Shown here piece after piece: positions 34,113 to 43,119 of a DNA stretch of 64,000 bases; positions within the stretch are counted from its first letter, which is position 1, and each line of letters starts with the position of its first letter. Origin of the DNA: Nakamurella panacisegetis (GTDB lineage Bacteria; Actinomycetota; Actinomycetes; Mycobacteriales; Nakamurellaceae). The stretch covers positions 2,356,001 through 2,420,000 of the forward strand of contig NZ_LT629710.1 of NCBI RefSeq assembly GCF_900104535.1. The letters are read 5' to 3'. The notes below the pieces were generated by a model. It ran no database searches and was not told the origin of the DNA. It was given only the letters and a program-made list of their open reading frames with translations. Position numbers and translations under genes: made by a program.

Positions 34113-35675
34113 GTGACCACAACCTCCATGTCCGATCCCACGGCGCCCTTCGCGCCGGGCCCGCACCGGGTGCGTCCCGGTTGGACGCTCGTCCTGGTCT
34201 GCGCGGCCATGTTCATGTTGCTGCTGGACATGACTATCGTGACGGCGGCCCTGGCCAACATCCAGAAGGACCTGAACTCCTCGCTCGGCTCTCTGCAATG
34301 GGTGGTCGACGCCTATACGCTGCCGGTCGCCGGGCTGTTGCTCACCGCGGCCACCATCGGTGACCGGATGGGCCGGCGGCGGTTGTACCTGGCCGGCATG
34401 GCCGTCTTCACCCTGGCCTCCCTTGGTTGCGCGTTGGCCGGAGACGCGTTGACGCTCAACATCATCCGCGCGGTCCAGGGCCTCGGCGCGGTGATGCTCT
34501 TCGGGGTCGGACTACCGCTCATCGCGGCCGCCTTCCCGGATGCGAAGAAGCGGGCCGGGGCCATCGGTGCCTTCGGCGCAACCCTGGCCGCGGCCACGGC
34601 GGTCGGCCCACTGCTCGGTGGTGCGCTGGTCGATGGGCCGGGCTGGCGGTGGATCTTCCTGATCAACGTCCCGATCGGGGCCGCTGCGCTCGTCGGCGCC
34701 CGGTTCGTGCTGACCGAGTCCCGGGCCGCCGTGGCTCGCAAGGCCGACTGGCCGGGCACCATCGCGTTGTCGGCCGCGTTGGTGGCCCTGGTCTACGGAT
34801 TGATCCGCAGCAGTGACGAGGGGTGGGGGTCGGCTCCGGTCATCGTCCTGATGGGGGTGACCGTCGTGCTGCTGGTCGCGTTCGTCGTCCGGGAACAGCG
34901 CACCCCGGAGCCCATGCTCGACCTGTCCCTGCTCCGGCGTCCCTCCTTCGTCGGCCCGGCGCTGCTGGCCCTGATCAGTTCGGCCACGCTGGTCGCGTCG
35001 ACCAGCTACATCGCGCTCTACTTCATCAACACCCTGGGCTACACGCCCTTCCAGGCCGGTCTGCGCTTCCTCCCGCTGACCGTGGCATCGTTCCTGGCCG
35101 CACCCCCGGCCGCGCGGTTCGGCCATCGCGTCCAGACGCGCTACCTGATGCCGCTCACCGGCGCGTTGGTCGCGATCGGCCTGGCCACCATGACCGGGCT
35201 GAACGGCTCGTCCTCGTGGACCCACCTCGTGCTCGGTTTCGTCCTGTCCGGGGTCGGGCTGGGCATGAGTTCGGCGCTGACCTCACAGGCCGCCCTGGCT
35301 GCGGTGCCGATCGCGCAGGCCGGCATGGCGACCGGGACGGTCAACACCTTCCGGCAGATCGGTCTCGCCGCCGGCGTCGCCGCACTCGGGTCGATCTTCA
35401 CCGCCCACGTCACATCGGCCATGGACACGCGCGTGTCCGCGCTGCCGCTGACCGTGTCCGCGCGCGACGAGCTGGCCTCCGCGGTCGGGTCAGGAGGCGG
35501 CGTGCAGGTCGCGTCACACGTCCCGGGGGCGATTTCGGCCCAGGTGGCGGAAGCCGCCCGCGCGGCGACGGCCGGCGGGGTGAACGCCGTGTTCGTCGTC
35601 GGCGCCGTGGCCGCGGCGGCCGTCGCCGTCATCTCTTTCGTTCTGATGCAGCGTGGCCGCCCGGTTGCCGGTTGA
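34113..35675 (+). CDS. MFS drug-type exporter (DHA2 family)
   Basis: A 520-residue membrane protein with about 14 hydrophobic segments. It has motif D1 LDMTIVTAALANIQKDL, WVVDAYTLPVAGLLL, motif A GDRMGRRRLYLAG and the motif C-like segment GAFGATLAAATAVGPLLGGAL. These place it in the DHA2 (EmrB/QacA-like) proton-driven exporters. The GTG has GGGAG upstream. The palindromic promoter and divergent TetR gene form the usual ligand-induced efflux unit. The substrate is unknown. Confidence 0.92.
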   Translation: MTTTSMSDPTAPFAPGPHRVRPGWTLVLVCAAMFMLLLDMTIVTAALANIQKDLNSSLGSLQWVVDAYTLPVAGLLLTAATIGDRMGRRRLYLAGMAVFTLASLGCALAGDALTLNIIRAVQGLGAVMLFGVGLPLIAAAFPDAKKRAGAIGAFGATLAAATAVGPLLGGALVDGPGWRWIFLINVPIGAAALVGARFVLTESRAAVARKADWPGTIALSAALVALVYGLIRSSDEGWGSAPVIVLMGVTVVLLVAFVVREQRTPEPMLDLSLLRRPSFVGPALLALISSATLVASTSYIALYFINTLGYTPFQAGLRFLPLTVASFLAAPPAARFGHRVQTRYLMPLTGALVAIGLATMTGLNGSSSWTHLVLGFVLSGVGLGMSSALTSQAALAAVPIAQAGMATGTVNTFRQIGLAAGVAALGSIFTAHVTSAMDTRVSALPLTVSARDELASAVGSGGGVQVASHVPGAISAQVAEAARAATAGGVNAVFVVGAVAAAAVAVISFVLMQRGRPVAG

Positions 35676-35730
35676 GCGACCGATGGTGCGCCCCGGCCCC
35701 GGCCCCGGCCCCGGGCCTCGGTCACGGCCC

Positions 35731-36360
35731 TCAGTGGCCGCGGACGATCCATTCGTCCAGGTGCGGTGCTTCGGCGCCGATCGAGGTGTCGTCGCCGTGA
35801 CCGGTGTGCACCACCGTCTCGGCGGGCAGGGTCAGCAGACGCGAGCGGATCGATTCGATGATCGTCGGGAAGTCGGAGAACGAACGCCCGGTCGCGCCGG
35901 GGCCGCCGTTGAACAGGGTGTCACCGCTGAAGACGGCGCCCAGTGCGGGGAAGTACACGCACACCGCTCCCGGCGCGTGCCCCGGCGTGTGCATGACCGT
36001 GCCCTCGATGCCGGCCACGACGATGACCTGGCCGTCCGTCAGGTCGACGTCGGGCCGGCGATCGGGATGCTTCTGGCCCCACAGGTGGGCATCGGCGGGG
36101 TGCAGCAGGATGGGTGAACCGGTGAGCGTCGCCAGTTCCGGGGCGGCGTCGATGTGGTCGTCGTGGCCGTGGGTGGACAGGATGGCCACCAGCCGGCGCG
36201 GACCGATGGCGTCGGCGATGGCGGAGGCGTCGTGGGCCGCGTCGATCACCAGCACCTCGTCGTCGTCGCCGATCAGCCAGACGTTGTTGTCGACGTCCCA
36301 GGTGCCGCCGTCGAGCGAGAACGTGCCGGAAGTGACGATCTTGTCGATGCGCGCTGCCAC
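35731..36360 (-). CDS. Metallo-beta-lactamase-fold hydrolase (glyoxalase II-like)
   Basis: A 209-residue MBL-fold enzyme. Metal-binding HxHxDH is seen in STHGHDDHIDAAPE, the next His in MHTPGHAPGA, the bridging Asp in FSGDTLFNGGPG and the last His in VVHTGHGDDT. Such proteins hydrolyse thioesters of glutathione or mycothiol; mycothiol would be the thiol in an actinobacterium (inference). The GTG start has AAGGAG upstream. No operon partner. Confidence 0.88.
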   Translation of the reverse strand: MAARIDKIVTSGTFSLDGGTWDVDNNVWLIGDDDEVLVIDAAHDASAIADAIGPRRLVAILSTHGHDDHIDAAPELATLTGSPILLHPADAHLWGQKHPDRRPDVDLTDGQVIVVAGIEGTVMHTPGHAPGAVCVYFPALGAVFSGDTLFNGGPGATGRSFSDFPTIIESIRSRLLTLPAETVVHTGHGDDTSIGAEAPHLDEWIVRGH

Positions 36361-36500
36361 AGGACTCCTTCACACGGGCACCCCGGGACGGGGCGCGAAC
36401 AGTTCCAGTTTTTCACGGATCACCCGCCCGTCCGCGCCCATCACCCGCCTGCGCGGTCTGCGGGCCTCGCTATCGGGTAAGCACAGGCTAAGCTGACCTG

Positions 36501-36635
36501 GTGTCCTCGAAGCCGAAGAAGGAATGCTGCGTCAGCAAGCCGAAGTGCGGTCGCTGTCCGCTGCGGATGCTGGCCGAGGGCACGTTGCCGTCCGGCTACA
36601 CCGTGAAGAAGCGGAAGCTGGTCAAGATCAAGTAG
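36501..36635 (+). CDS. 44-residue Cys-rich basic protein
   Basis: A short reading frame from GTG 36501 to TAG 36635. The product has a Cys pair (ECC) and CGRCP, then a hydrophobic middle (LRMLAEGTLPSGY) and a Lys-rich tail (KKRKLVKIK). Four cysteines in a basic 44-mer suggest a metal-binding knuckle. Similar tiny CC...C..CP proteins occur widely in actinobacteria, from memory and not checked. TAAGCT at 36489-36494 lies just before the GTG, so the mRNA may be leaderless. The stop is four bases from the convergent soxA stop. Confidence 0.7.
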   Translation: MSSKPKKECCVSKPKCGRCPLRMLAEGTLPSGYTVKKRKLVKIK

Positions 36636-36639
36636 TCCC

Positions 36640-39600
36640 TCAGACGTACTCCGGCGCGGTCAGCAGCAGCCACTGGGCCAGGTGCGCGGCGAAGGAACTG
36701 CGTACAAGCACCTTGATCAGGTCGTCGTCGGTCCAGGCCGGTCCGTCGCTGAACAGCACCACCGCGCACTGGGCCAGAACCGACTGCGCGCAGGTGCTCT
36801 CCGGCAGCCGGTCCAGATCCAGGGCGACGCCGTGGGCCAGCATCCGGCGGGCGTTGCGGCCGGAGATCCGGAGCATGGTGCGGGACGCCGACACGTCGGT
36901 GACGGCACCGGGCTCGTCGCCCAACGCGGTCCGCAACCTCAACTCCAGTTCGGCGGCATGGCCCGGGCCGGCCAGCACCAGGAACTCGTCCGGCCCGAGA
37001 GCCAGGACGGCGTCGCTGTGCGCGTAGGTGACCTCTCCGGTGGTGGCCGGCAACGTCGTCCCCAGGGCCGACTCCACCGCCGCGGCGCCGGCCGTTCCGT
37101 GCCGCGCCCGCACCAGAACCATCGACATCAGGGGTGATTCGGCGATCCGGACCCCGGCGTGAGCCGGATGCGAGAGTGCGGCGAACTCGTCGCAGTAGGT
37201 GCGCAGCGGCGAGACCGGCAGGGCCGCGGCGAGGGTGAGGGCTGGGATCGGATCACCGTCGCCCGCCGGGTCGCCGTCGCGGCGCTGCCCGTCCGGGTCG
37301 ACCACCACTGGTCCGGTCACCACCACCGGCTGCGGCACGTCGTCGACGACGACGTAGACCGTCTCGCCGATCCGGTCGCGGCCGCCCTTGAGCAGGGCCA
37401 GGGCGAACGTCCGGTCGAGGGCCGCCGAGGGGTAGGACGAGGTCACGTGTCCGAGCATCGGCACCGGGGGAGGGGGAAGCGTCGGCGTGGCGACGATCTG
37501 GGCGCCCTCGGGCAGCAGCAGCCGCTCGTCGCGGGGGAGCAGTGCGATCAGGTGCTTGCGATCAGGCCGGTCGTTGTCGGGGCGCGCATGCGAGCGCTTG
37601 CCGATGTAGTCGGCCTTTTTCTTCGACACGACCCAGCTCATCCCGAGATCCTGCGGCGTGATGGTGCCGTCGGTGTCCTGACCGATGATCGGGTAACCCT
37701 TCTCGGCCCGCAGCACGTGCATGGCCTCGGTGCCGTACGGGGTCAGCCCGACCGGCTCGCCGACCGACCAGACGGCGTCCCACAGGGCCGCCGCGTCGTG
37801 CCAGGCCACGTTGATCTCGTACGCCAGCTCACCGGAGAACGAGATCCGGGCCACCCGGGCCGGCAGGGCGGCGACCACGGTGTCCCGCCAGGCCATGAAC
37901 GGGAAGTCCTGGTTGGACACGGCCAGATCCGGGGCCAGTGCCGCCAGCAGGCTGCGGGAGCGCGGCCCGACCAGGGCCATGGTGGCCCACTGTTCGGTCA
38001 CCGAGCAGCACCAGACCCGCATCTCGGGCCACTCCGTCTGCAGCCATTCCTCCATCCAGTCAAGGATTTTCGCGGCATTGCCGGTGGTCGTGGTGACCAG
38101 GTAACGCTCGGTGGAGAGACGGAACACGGTGCCGTCGTCGATGGCCATGCCGTCCGGCCCGCACATCACGCCGTAGCGGATCATGCCGACCTTGAGGGTG
38201 GACATCAGGTTGGTGTAGAGCATGTCCAGGAAGGCCGGCGCGTCCGGCCCCTGGACGTCGATCTTGCCCAGGGTGGATCCGTCCATGAAGGCCACACCGG
38301 TGCGGGCGGCGGCACACTCGCGGGCGACCGCGGCGTGCATGTCCTCGCCCGGGGCCGGATAGAACCAGGGCCGCTTCCACTGCCCGACGTTCTCGAACTC
38401 GGCCCCGTGGGCCACGTGCCAGGGGTGCGCCCCGGTGGTGCGGACCGGGTCGTACAGGTCGCCCCGTTCCCGACCGGCCAGCGCGGCGAACGAGATCGGC
38501 GTGTACGGCGGGCGGAACGTGGTGGTGCCCAACTCGCCTGGCTCGACGCCCAGCACGTGCGCGATGACCGCGGTGGCCAGGACCCCGGAGGTCTTGCCCT
38601 GGTCGTGCGCGGTCCCGGCCGTGGTGTAGCGCTTGACGTGCTCGACCGAGGCCAGCCCGGCCCCGGTGGCCCGGACCAGGTCGGCCACTGTGACGTCCCG
38701 CTGCACGTCGACGAAGTGGGTGGTCAGCGTGTGCGGGTCGGCGTCGGGGTCGGCCACCAGGTAGACCGCAGCGGGCGGGGTGACCTCGGCCGGCAGGTCG
38801 TCGCCGGGCGGCACGATGATGTTGTTGCCGGTCAGCCCGGTGTCGGCGCCGACCGCGGCGCCGTCGGCCACGCAGTCGCCGGTCGTCCGCAGGCCACTGG
38901 CGCTGCCGACGACGGTGACCCGCTGACGGGCGCCGTCCGGCACGAACGAGCCGACGATCGGGTCGAACACCAGCTTGCCGCCGGCCTGGGAGTACAGGTG
39001 CACGGCCGGGTTCCAGCCGCCCGAGACAGCGAGCAGATCCGCTGGGACGGTGCGGATCTCGCCGGCTGCGTCCCGGACCAGGACGGCGGTCAGACCGCCG
39101 TCGTCGCCGGTCTCGGTGCCGACCACCACACTGCCGACCAGCACCGCGCCGGTGGTCAGTTCCGGATCGGGATCGGCGACGTGATCTTCCGGCATGCGTG
39201 GGTCGACGACGACGACCGCGGCGCCCGCGGCCATCAGTTCGCCGGCCACCCGATAGGCGTCGTCATGGGCGGTGAAGACGACCACCTGCTCCCCGGCCAG
39301 CACGCCGTACCGCTGCAGGTAGACCCGCACGGACTCGGCCAGCATGACGCCGGGAACGTCGTTGCCGGCGAAGACGATCGGGCGTTCGTGCGCGCCGGTG
39401 GCCAGCACCACCCGGCCGGACCGGATCCGCCAGATCCGTTCCCGCACCGCGCCGTCCGTCGATTCCGCGCTCAGGTGGCCGGTGCGACGCTCAACGGCGA
39501 TCAGGAAGTTGTCGTCGTAGTACCCGGTGACCGTGGTGCGCTGCAGGTGGACCACGTTCCGCATCCCGGCCAGCTCGCCGACGATGCTGTCGGCCCAGGC

Positions 39601-40092
39601 CATCTCGGTCCGCGTGAGCAGGGCGCCGCCGGCCTTCGGGCGCTCGTCGATCAGCAGCACCCGCTCCCCGCTCTTGCCGGCGGTCAACGCGGCCGCGAGG
39701 CCGGCCGGGCCGGCCCCGACGATCGTCACCTCGCAGTGGTGGTGGATCGCGTCGTAGGCGTGCGGGTCCCCGTCGGCGGCCAGCCGGCCCTGCCCGAAGA
39801 TGCCGCGCGCGTCCAGACCGTCCACTGCTTCGACGGTGGTGGCGGTGAGCATCGGCTCCGGGAAAGGCTTCTCGACCTGGATGACTGCGGTGGCCTCCTC
39901 CGGGCCGGCGGAGGAGATGCCGCGGGGGCGGCCCAGCATCACCGAATGCCCGGCGATCTGGACCCCCGAGGCCAGCATCGCCGAGGCCAGGGTGTCCCCG
40001 TCGAAGGCGTCGAGCACCTGCCCGTCGAAGGTGACGCTCAGCGGTCGGCGGCGGTTGATCCGGCCGCCGGAGGCGAGTCGACTGGACGTCAT
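36640..40092 (-). CDS. soxA: Sarcosine oxidase alpha-gamma fusion subunit
   Basis: Heterotetrameric sarcosine oxidase oxidises sarcosine to glycine, passing the methyl to tetrahydrofolate. This 1150-residue protein joins two subunits. Residues about 1-960 are SoxA: an N-terminal 2Fe-2S-like fold without cysteines (FDGDTLASAMLASG), the NAD site VTIVGAGPAGLAAAL near residue 125, and a GcvT-like folate domain (FMDGSTLGKIDVQGPDAPAF onwards). Residues about 965-1150 (SPLRTYCDEFAALSHPAHAG to the end) look like SoxG, normally a separate protein of about 200 residues. No soxG follows. The ATG overlaps the soxD stop. Order is glyA-soxB-soxD-soxAG. Confidence 0.9.
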   Translation of the reverse strand: MTSSRLASGGRINRRRPLSVTFDGQVLDAFDGDTLASAMLASGVQIAGHSVMLGRPRGISSAGPEEATAVIQVEKPFPEPMLTATTVEAVDGLDARGIFGQGRLAADGDPHAYDAIHHHCEVTIVGAGPAGLAAALTAGKSGERVLLIDERPKAGGALLTRTEMAWADSIVGELAGMRNVVHLQRTTVTGYYDDNFLIAVERRTGHLSAESTDGAVRERIWRIRSGRVVLATGAHERPIVFAGNDVPGVMLAESVRVYLQRYGVLAGEQVVVFTAHDDAYRVAGELMAAGAAVVVVDPRMPEDHVADPDPELTTGAVLVGSVVVGTETGDDGGLTAVLVRDAAGEIRTVPADLLAVSGGWNPAVHLYSQAGGKLVFDPIVGSFVPDGARQRVTVVGSASGLRTTGDCVADGAAVGADTGLTGNNIIVPPGDDLPAEVTPPAAVYLVADPDADPHTLTTHFVDVQRDVTVADLVRATGAGLASVEHVKRYTTAGTAHDQGKTSGVLATAVIAHVLGVEPGELGTTTFRPPYTPISFAALAGRERGDLYDPVRTTGAHPWHVAHGAEFENVGQWKRPWFYPAPGEDMHAAVARECAAARTGVAFMDGSTLGKIDVQGPDAPAFLDMLYTNLMSTLKVGMIRYGVMCGPDGMAIDDGTVFRLSTERYLVTTTTGNAAKILDWMEEWLQTEWPEMRVWCCSVTEQWATMALVGPRSRSLLAALAPDLAVSNQDFPFMAWRDTVVAALPARVARISFSGELAYEINVAWHDAAALWDAVWSVGEPVGLTPYGTEAMHVLRAEKGYPIIGQDTDGTITPQDLGMSWVVSKKKADYIGKRSHARPDNDRPDRKHLIALLPRDERLLLPEGAQIVATPTLPPPPVPMLGHVTSSYPSAALDRTFALALLKGGRDRIGETVYVVVDDVPQPVVVTGPVVVDPDGQRRDGDPAGDGDPIPALTLAAALPVSPLRTYCDEFAALSHPAHAGVRIAESPLMSMVLVRARHGTAGAAAVESALGTTLPATTGEVTYAHSDAVLALGPDEFLVLAGPGHAAELELRLRTALGDEPGAVTDVSASRTMLRISGRNARRMLAHGVALDLDRLPESTCAQSVLAQCAVVLFSDGPAWTDDDLIKVLVRSSFAAHLAQWLLLTAPEYV

Positions 40093-40388
40093 GCGGATGC
40101 TCCTGAACGGTCGAGAACGGGCTGCGGTTCACCGGTGCGGTAGACGGCCAGGAACTCGTAGGTCGCGGTGTCGCGGACGGCATTGAACCAACGGCGGCAA
40201 CCGGCGGCGTGCACCCAGCGTTCGGCGAACGGGCCCTTCGGGTTGTCCCGGAAGAACAGGAATTGTGCCCACTGTTCCTCGGACATGGAGGCACCGCCGT
40301 CGGCCGGATAGGCGACGTGCGCCTGTCCGCCGTAGTGGAACTCGTTCTCGTTGCGGGGCCCGCATTCCGGGCAGTCGATCAGCATCAT
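40089..40388 (-). CDS. soxD: Sarcosine oxidase delta subunit
   Basis: The small zinc-binding subunit, 99 residues. The N terminus IDCPECGPRNENEFHYGGQA supplies two zinc cysteines (about 6 and 9). The HAAGCRRWF segment gives the remaining His and Cys, as in the known structure. YEFLAVYRTGEPQP is the usual end. The first of two adjacent ATGs (40388) is used, with GGAG upstream. It is translationally coupled to soxA through ATGA. Confidence 0.93.
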   Translation of the reverse strand: MMLIDCPECGPRNENEFHYGGQAHVAYPADGGASMSEEQWAQFLFFRDNPKGPFAERWVHAAGCRRWFNAVRDTATYEFLAVYRTGEPQPVLDRSGASA

Positions 40389-40420
40389 GATGGCTCCTAC
40401 AGATAAGGCGCGACGGACGG

Positions 40421-41662
40421 TCAGTGGGCGACGGCGGCCGCGCCGTGCTCGTCGACGAGACGGCCGGTGGTGAACCGTTCCAGCGAGAATTCCCGCATCA
40501 GTTCCGGCACCTCGCCGGTGGCGATCAGCTCGGCCATCTGGTGTCCGACCCCGGGTGTGGCCTTGAAACCGCCGGTGCCCCAACCACAGTTGACGTAGAG
40601 GTTCTCCACCGGGGTCAGGCCCATGATGGCCGACGCGTCCGGGGTGGTGTCGACGATGCCGCCCCAGGTGCGCAACACATGGGCGCGGGCGAAGATCGGG
40701 AAGAGCTCGACGGCGGCCGACATCTGCCGTTCGATGACGTGGAACGAGCCCCGCTGCCCGTAGCCGTTGTAGGAGTCGACGCCGGCGCCCATCACCAGCT
40801 CACCCTTGTGGGCCTGGGAGACGTACACATGCACGGCGTTCGACATGACGACCGTCGGGTGCACTGGCTCCAGAAGCTCGGACACCAAGGCCTGCAACGG
40901 ATGTGACTGGACCGGCAGCCGGAAACCGGCCATCGCGGCCAGCACCGAGGAATGCCCGGCCCCGACCATCGCGACGCGGTCGGCGGTGATGGGGCCCCGC
41001 GAGGTCTGCACCGCGGTCGCCCGACCGGCGACGATGTCGATCCCGGTCACCTCGCAGTTCTGGATCAGGTCGATCCCGGCCGCGTCGGCGCTCCGGGCGA
41101 AACCCCAGGCCACGTAGTCGTGCTTGGCGATACCCCCGCGCGGCTGGTAGGTGCCCCCCAGCACCGGATACCGGATGTTGTCCTCGATGTTCAGGATCGG
41201 GCAGATGTCCTTGGCGCCCTTGGCATCCACCCACTCGGCGTCGATGCCGTTCAACCGGTTGGCGGCCACTCGCCGCCGCGAGTCGCGGATGTCGGTGAGC
41301 GAGTGATCCAGGTTCAGCACGCCGCGCTGGGAGAACAGGATCGGATAGTCCAGGTCCTCGTCCAGGTGCTCCCAGAGCTTCAGCGCGTGCTCGTAGATCC
41401 CGGCGCTGGCGTCCCACAGGTAGTTCGACCGGATGATGGTGGTGTTGCGGGCCATGTTGCCGCCGGCCAGCCACCCCTTCTCCAGCACCGCCACATCGGT
41501 GATCCCGCGCCGGGCCAGGTAGTGGGCGGTGGCCAGACCATGGCCACCGCCTCCAATGATGACGACCTGGTAGTGACGCTTCGGTTCCGGGTTCCGCCAG
41601 AGGAATTCCGGGTGCTGCGGGAGATCGGCTCCGGGCGGAGTCTGGACCGGGGTGGGCGTCAC
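40421..41662 (-). CDS. soxB: Sarcosine oxidase beta subunit
   Basis: FAD/FMN-carrying catalytic subunit, 413 residues, normal length. The N-terminal dinucleotide site is [34 protein letters not shown] follows as in SoxB. His181 in [11 protein letters not shown] is the probable covalent FMN attachment residue, by comparison with known heterotetrameric enzymes. The C-terminal half holds [17 protein letters not shown] and [21 protein letters not shown] start with AAGGAA upstream, 14 bp after glyA. Confidence 0.94.
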   Translation of the reverse strand: MTPTPVQTPPGADLPQHPEFLWRNPEPKRHYQVVIIGGGGHGLATAHYLARRGITDVAVLEKGWLAGGNMARNTTIIRSNYLWDASAGIYEHALKLWEHLDEDLDYPILFSQRGVLNLDHSLTDIRDSRRRVAANRLNGIDAEWVDAKGAKDICPILNIEDNIRYPVLGGTYQPRGGIAKHDYVAWGFARSADAAGIDLIQNCEVTGIDIVAGRATAVQTSRGPITADRVAMVGAGHSSVLAAMAGFRLPVQSHPLQALVSELLEPVHPTVVMSNAVHVYVSQAHKGELVMGAGVDSYNGYGQRGSFHVIERQMSAAVELFPIFARAHVLRTWGGIVDTTPDASAIMGLTPVENLYVNCGWGTGGFKATPGVGHQMAELIATGEVPELMREFSLERFTTGRLVDEHGAAAVAH

Positions 41663-41676
41663 TGATCGGTTCCTTC

Positions 41677-43005
41677 TCAGTACGTGAGGTCTGGGTACAG
41701 GGGGTGCGCCTCGGCCAGGGCGGCGACGCGAGCCTTGAGACCGGTGGCCAGCTCGTCGTCCAGGTCGCCGACGCCGGCGGTGAGCGCGGCCGCGATGATG
41801 TCGGCCACCTCGGCGAAGTCCTCGTCGCCGAAGCCACGGGTGGCCAGGGCCGGCGTGCCGATCCGAAGGCCGGACGTCACCATCGGCGGGCGCGGATCGA
41901 ACGGGACGGCGTTGCGGTTGACCGTGATGCCGACCGAGTGCAGGCGGTCCTCGGCGGTCTTGCCGTCCAGGTCGGAGTTGCGCAGGTCGACCAGCACCAG
42001 GTGCACGTCGGTGCCGCCGGTCAGCACGGTCACGCCGGCCGCGGTGACGTCATCGGCCACCAGGCGTTCGGCCAGGATCGAGGCGCCCCGGACGGTACGG
42101 CCGGCGCGTTCGGTGAACGCGGGGTCGGCCGCCATCTTGAACGCCACCGCCTTGGCCGCGATCACGTGCTCCAGCGGGCCGCCCTGCTGACCGGGGAAGA
42201 CCGCCGAGTTGATCTTCTTGGCCAGGTCGGCGTCGTTGGTCAGGATGACCCCGCCGCGCGGGCCGCCCAGCGTCTTGTGGGTGGTGGTGGTGGTGACGTG
42301 CGCGTAGGGCACCGGCGACGGGTGCAGGCCGGCCGCGACCAGGCCGGCGAAGTGGGCCATGTCGACCATCAGGTACGCACCGACCTCGTCGGCGATCTGC
42401 CGGAACCGGGCGAAGTCGAGCTGCCGGGGGTAGGCCGACCAGCCGGCGATGATGAGCTTCGGCTGGTGCGCCTTGGCCAGGCGTTCCACCTCGTCCATGT
42501 CGACGCGGTAGTCCTCCTTGGACACCTCGTAGGCGGCCACGTTGTAGAGCAGGCCGGAGAAGTTGATCCGCATGCCGTGGGTCAGGTGGCCACCGTGGGC
42601 CAGGGACAGACCGAGAATGGTGTCGCCCGGCTTGATCAGGGCCTGCATGGCGGCGGCGTTGGCCTGGGCTCCGGAGTGCGGCTGCACGTTGGCGAACCCG
42701 GCGCCGAACAGGGCCTTGATCCGGTCGATGGCCAGCTTCTCGATGACGTCGACGAACTCGCAGCCGCCGTAGTAGCGCCGGCCCGGGTAGCCCTCGGCGT
42801 ACTTGTTGGTCAGCACACTGCCCTGCGCCTGCATGGCCGCCACGGACGCGAAGTTCTCGCTGGCGATCATCTCGAGGGTGTTCTGCTGACGGTGCAGCTC
42901 GTTGGCGATCTGGGCCGCGACCTCGGGGTCGGCCTGGGCCAGGCCGGCGTTCAGTCCCGGCCAGGCCATGGACGTCTCTGCACTGCTGTCAACGGTGGTC
43001 GTCAT
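41677..43005 (-). CDS. glyA: Serine hydroxymethyltransferase
   Basis: Interconverts glycine plus 5,10-methylene-THF with serine and THF. The 442-residue PLP enzyme has [46 protein letters not shown] and the PLP-binding [14 protein letters not shown] (Lys244). Located at the head of the sox genes, it would convert the glycine and methylene-THF made by sarcosine oxidation into serine. No glycine riboswitch was recognised in the 110-bp leader. A second housekeeping glyA may exist elsewhere. Confidence 0.94.
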   Translation of the reverse strand: MTTTVDSSAETSMAWPGLNAGLAQADPEVAAQIANELHRQQNTLEMIASENFASVAAMQAQGSVLTNKYAEGYPGRRYYGGCEFVDVIEKLAIDRIKALFGAGFANVQPHSGAQANAAAMQALIKPGDTILGLSLAHGGHLTHGMRINFSGLLYNVAAYEVSKEDYRVDMDEVERLAKAHQPKLIIAGWSAYPRQLDFARFRQIADEVGAYLMVDMAHFAGLVAAGLHPSPVPYAHVTTTTTHKTLGGPRGGVILTNDADLAKKINSAVFPGQQGGPLEHVIAAKAVAFKMAADPAFTERAGRTVRGASILAERLVADDVTAAGVTVLTGGTDVHLVLVDLRNSDLDGKTAEDRLHSVGITVNRNAVPFDPRPPMVTSGLRIGTPALATRGFGDEDFAEVADIIAAALTAGVGDLDDELATGLKARVAALAEAHPLYPDLTY

Positions 43006-43119
43006 GACGACTTCTCCCTGGTCGTGCGTCCCGGTCGGAGGAGTCGGTGACGCGGTCGGCGGAAGCGGGAGCCGATCGCCCGCATCCGATGTCCACCGTA
43101 GTGAGCACCCCCTGGATTC

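Noticed and set aside
35691-35714. GGCCCC hexanucleotide run
   Set aside because: Only about four units in a short intergenic gap; trivial in GC-rich DNA.
43006-43119. Glycine riboswitch before glyA
   Set aside because: The leader lacks the conserved GGAGAG/CGCCGAAGG-type elements.
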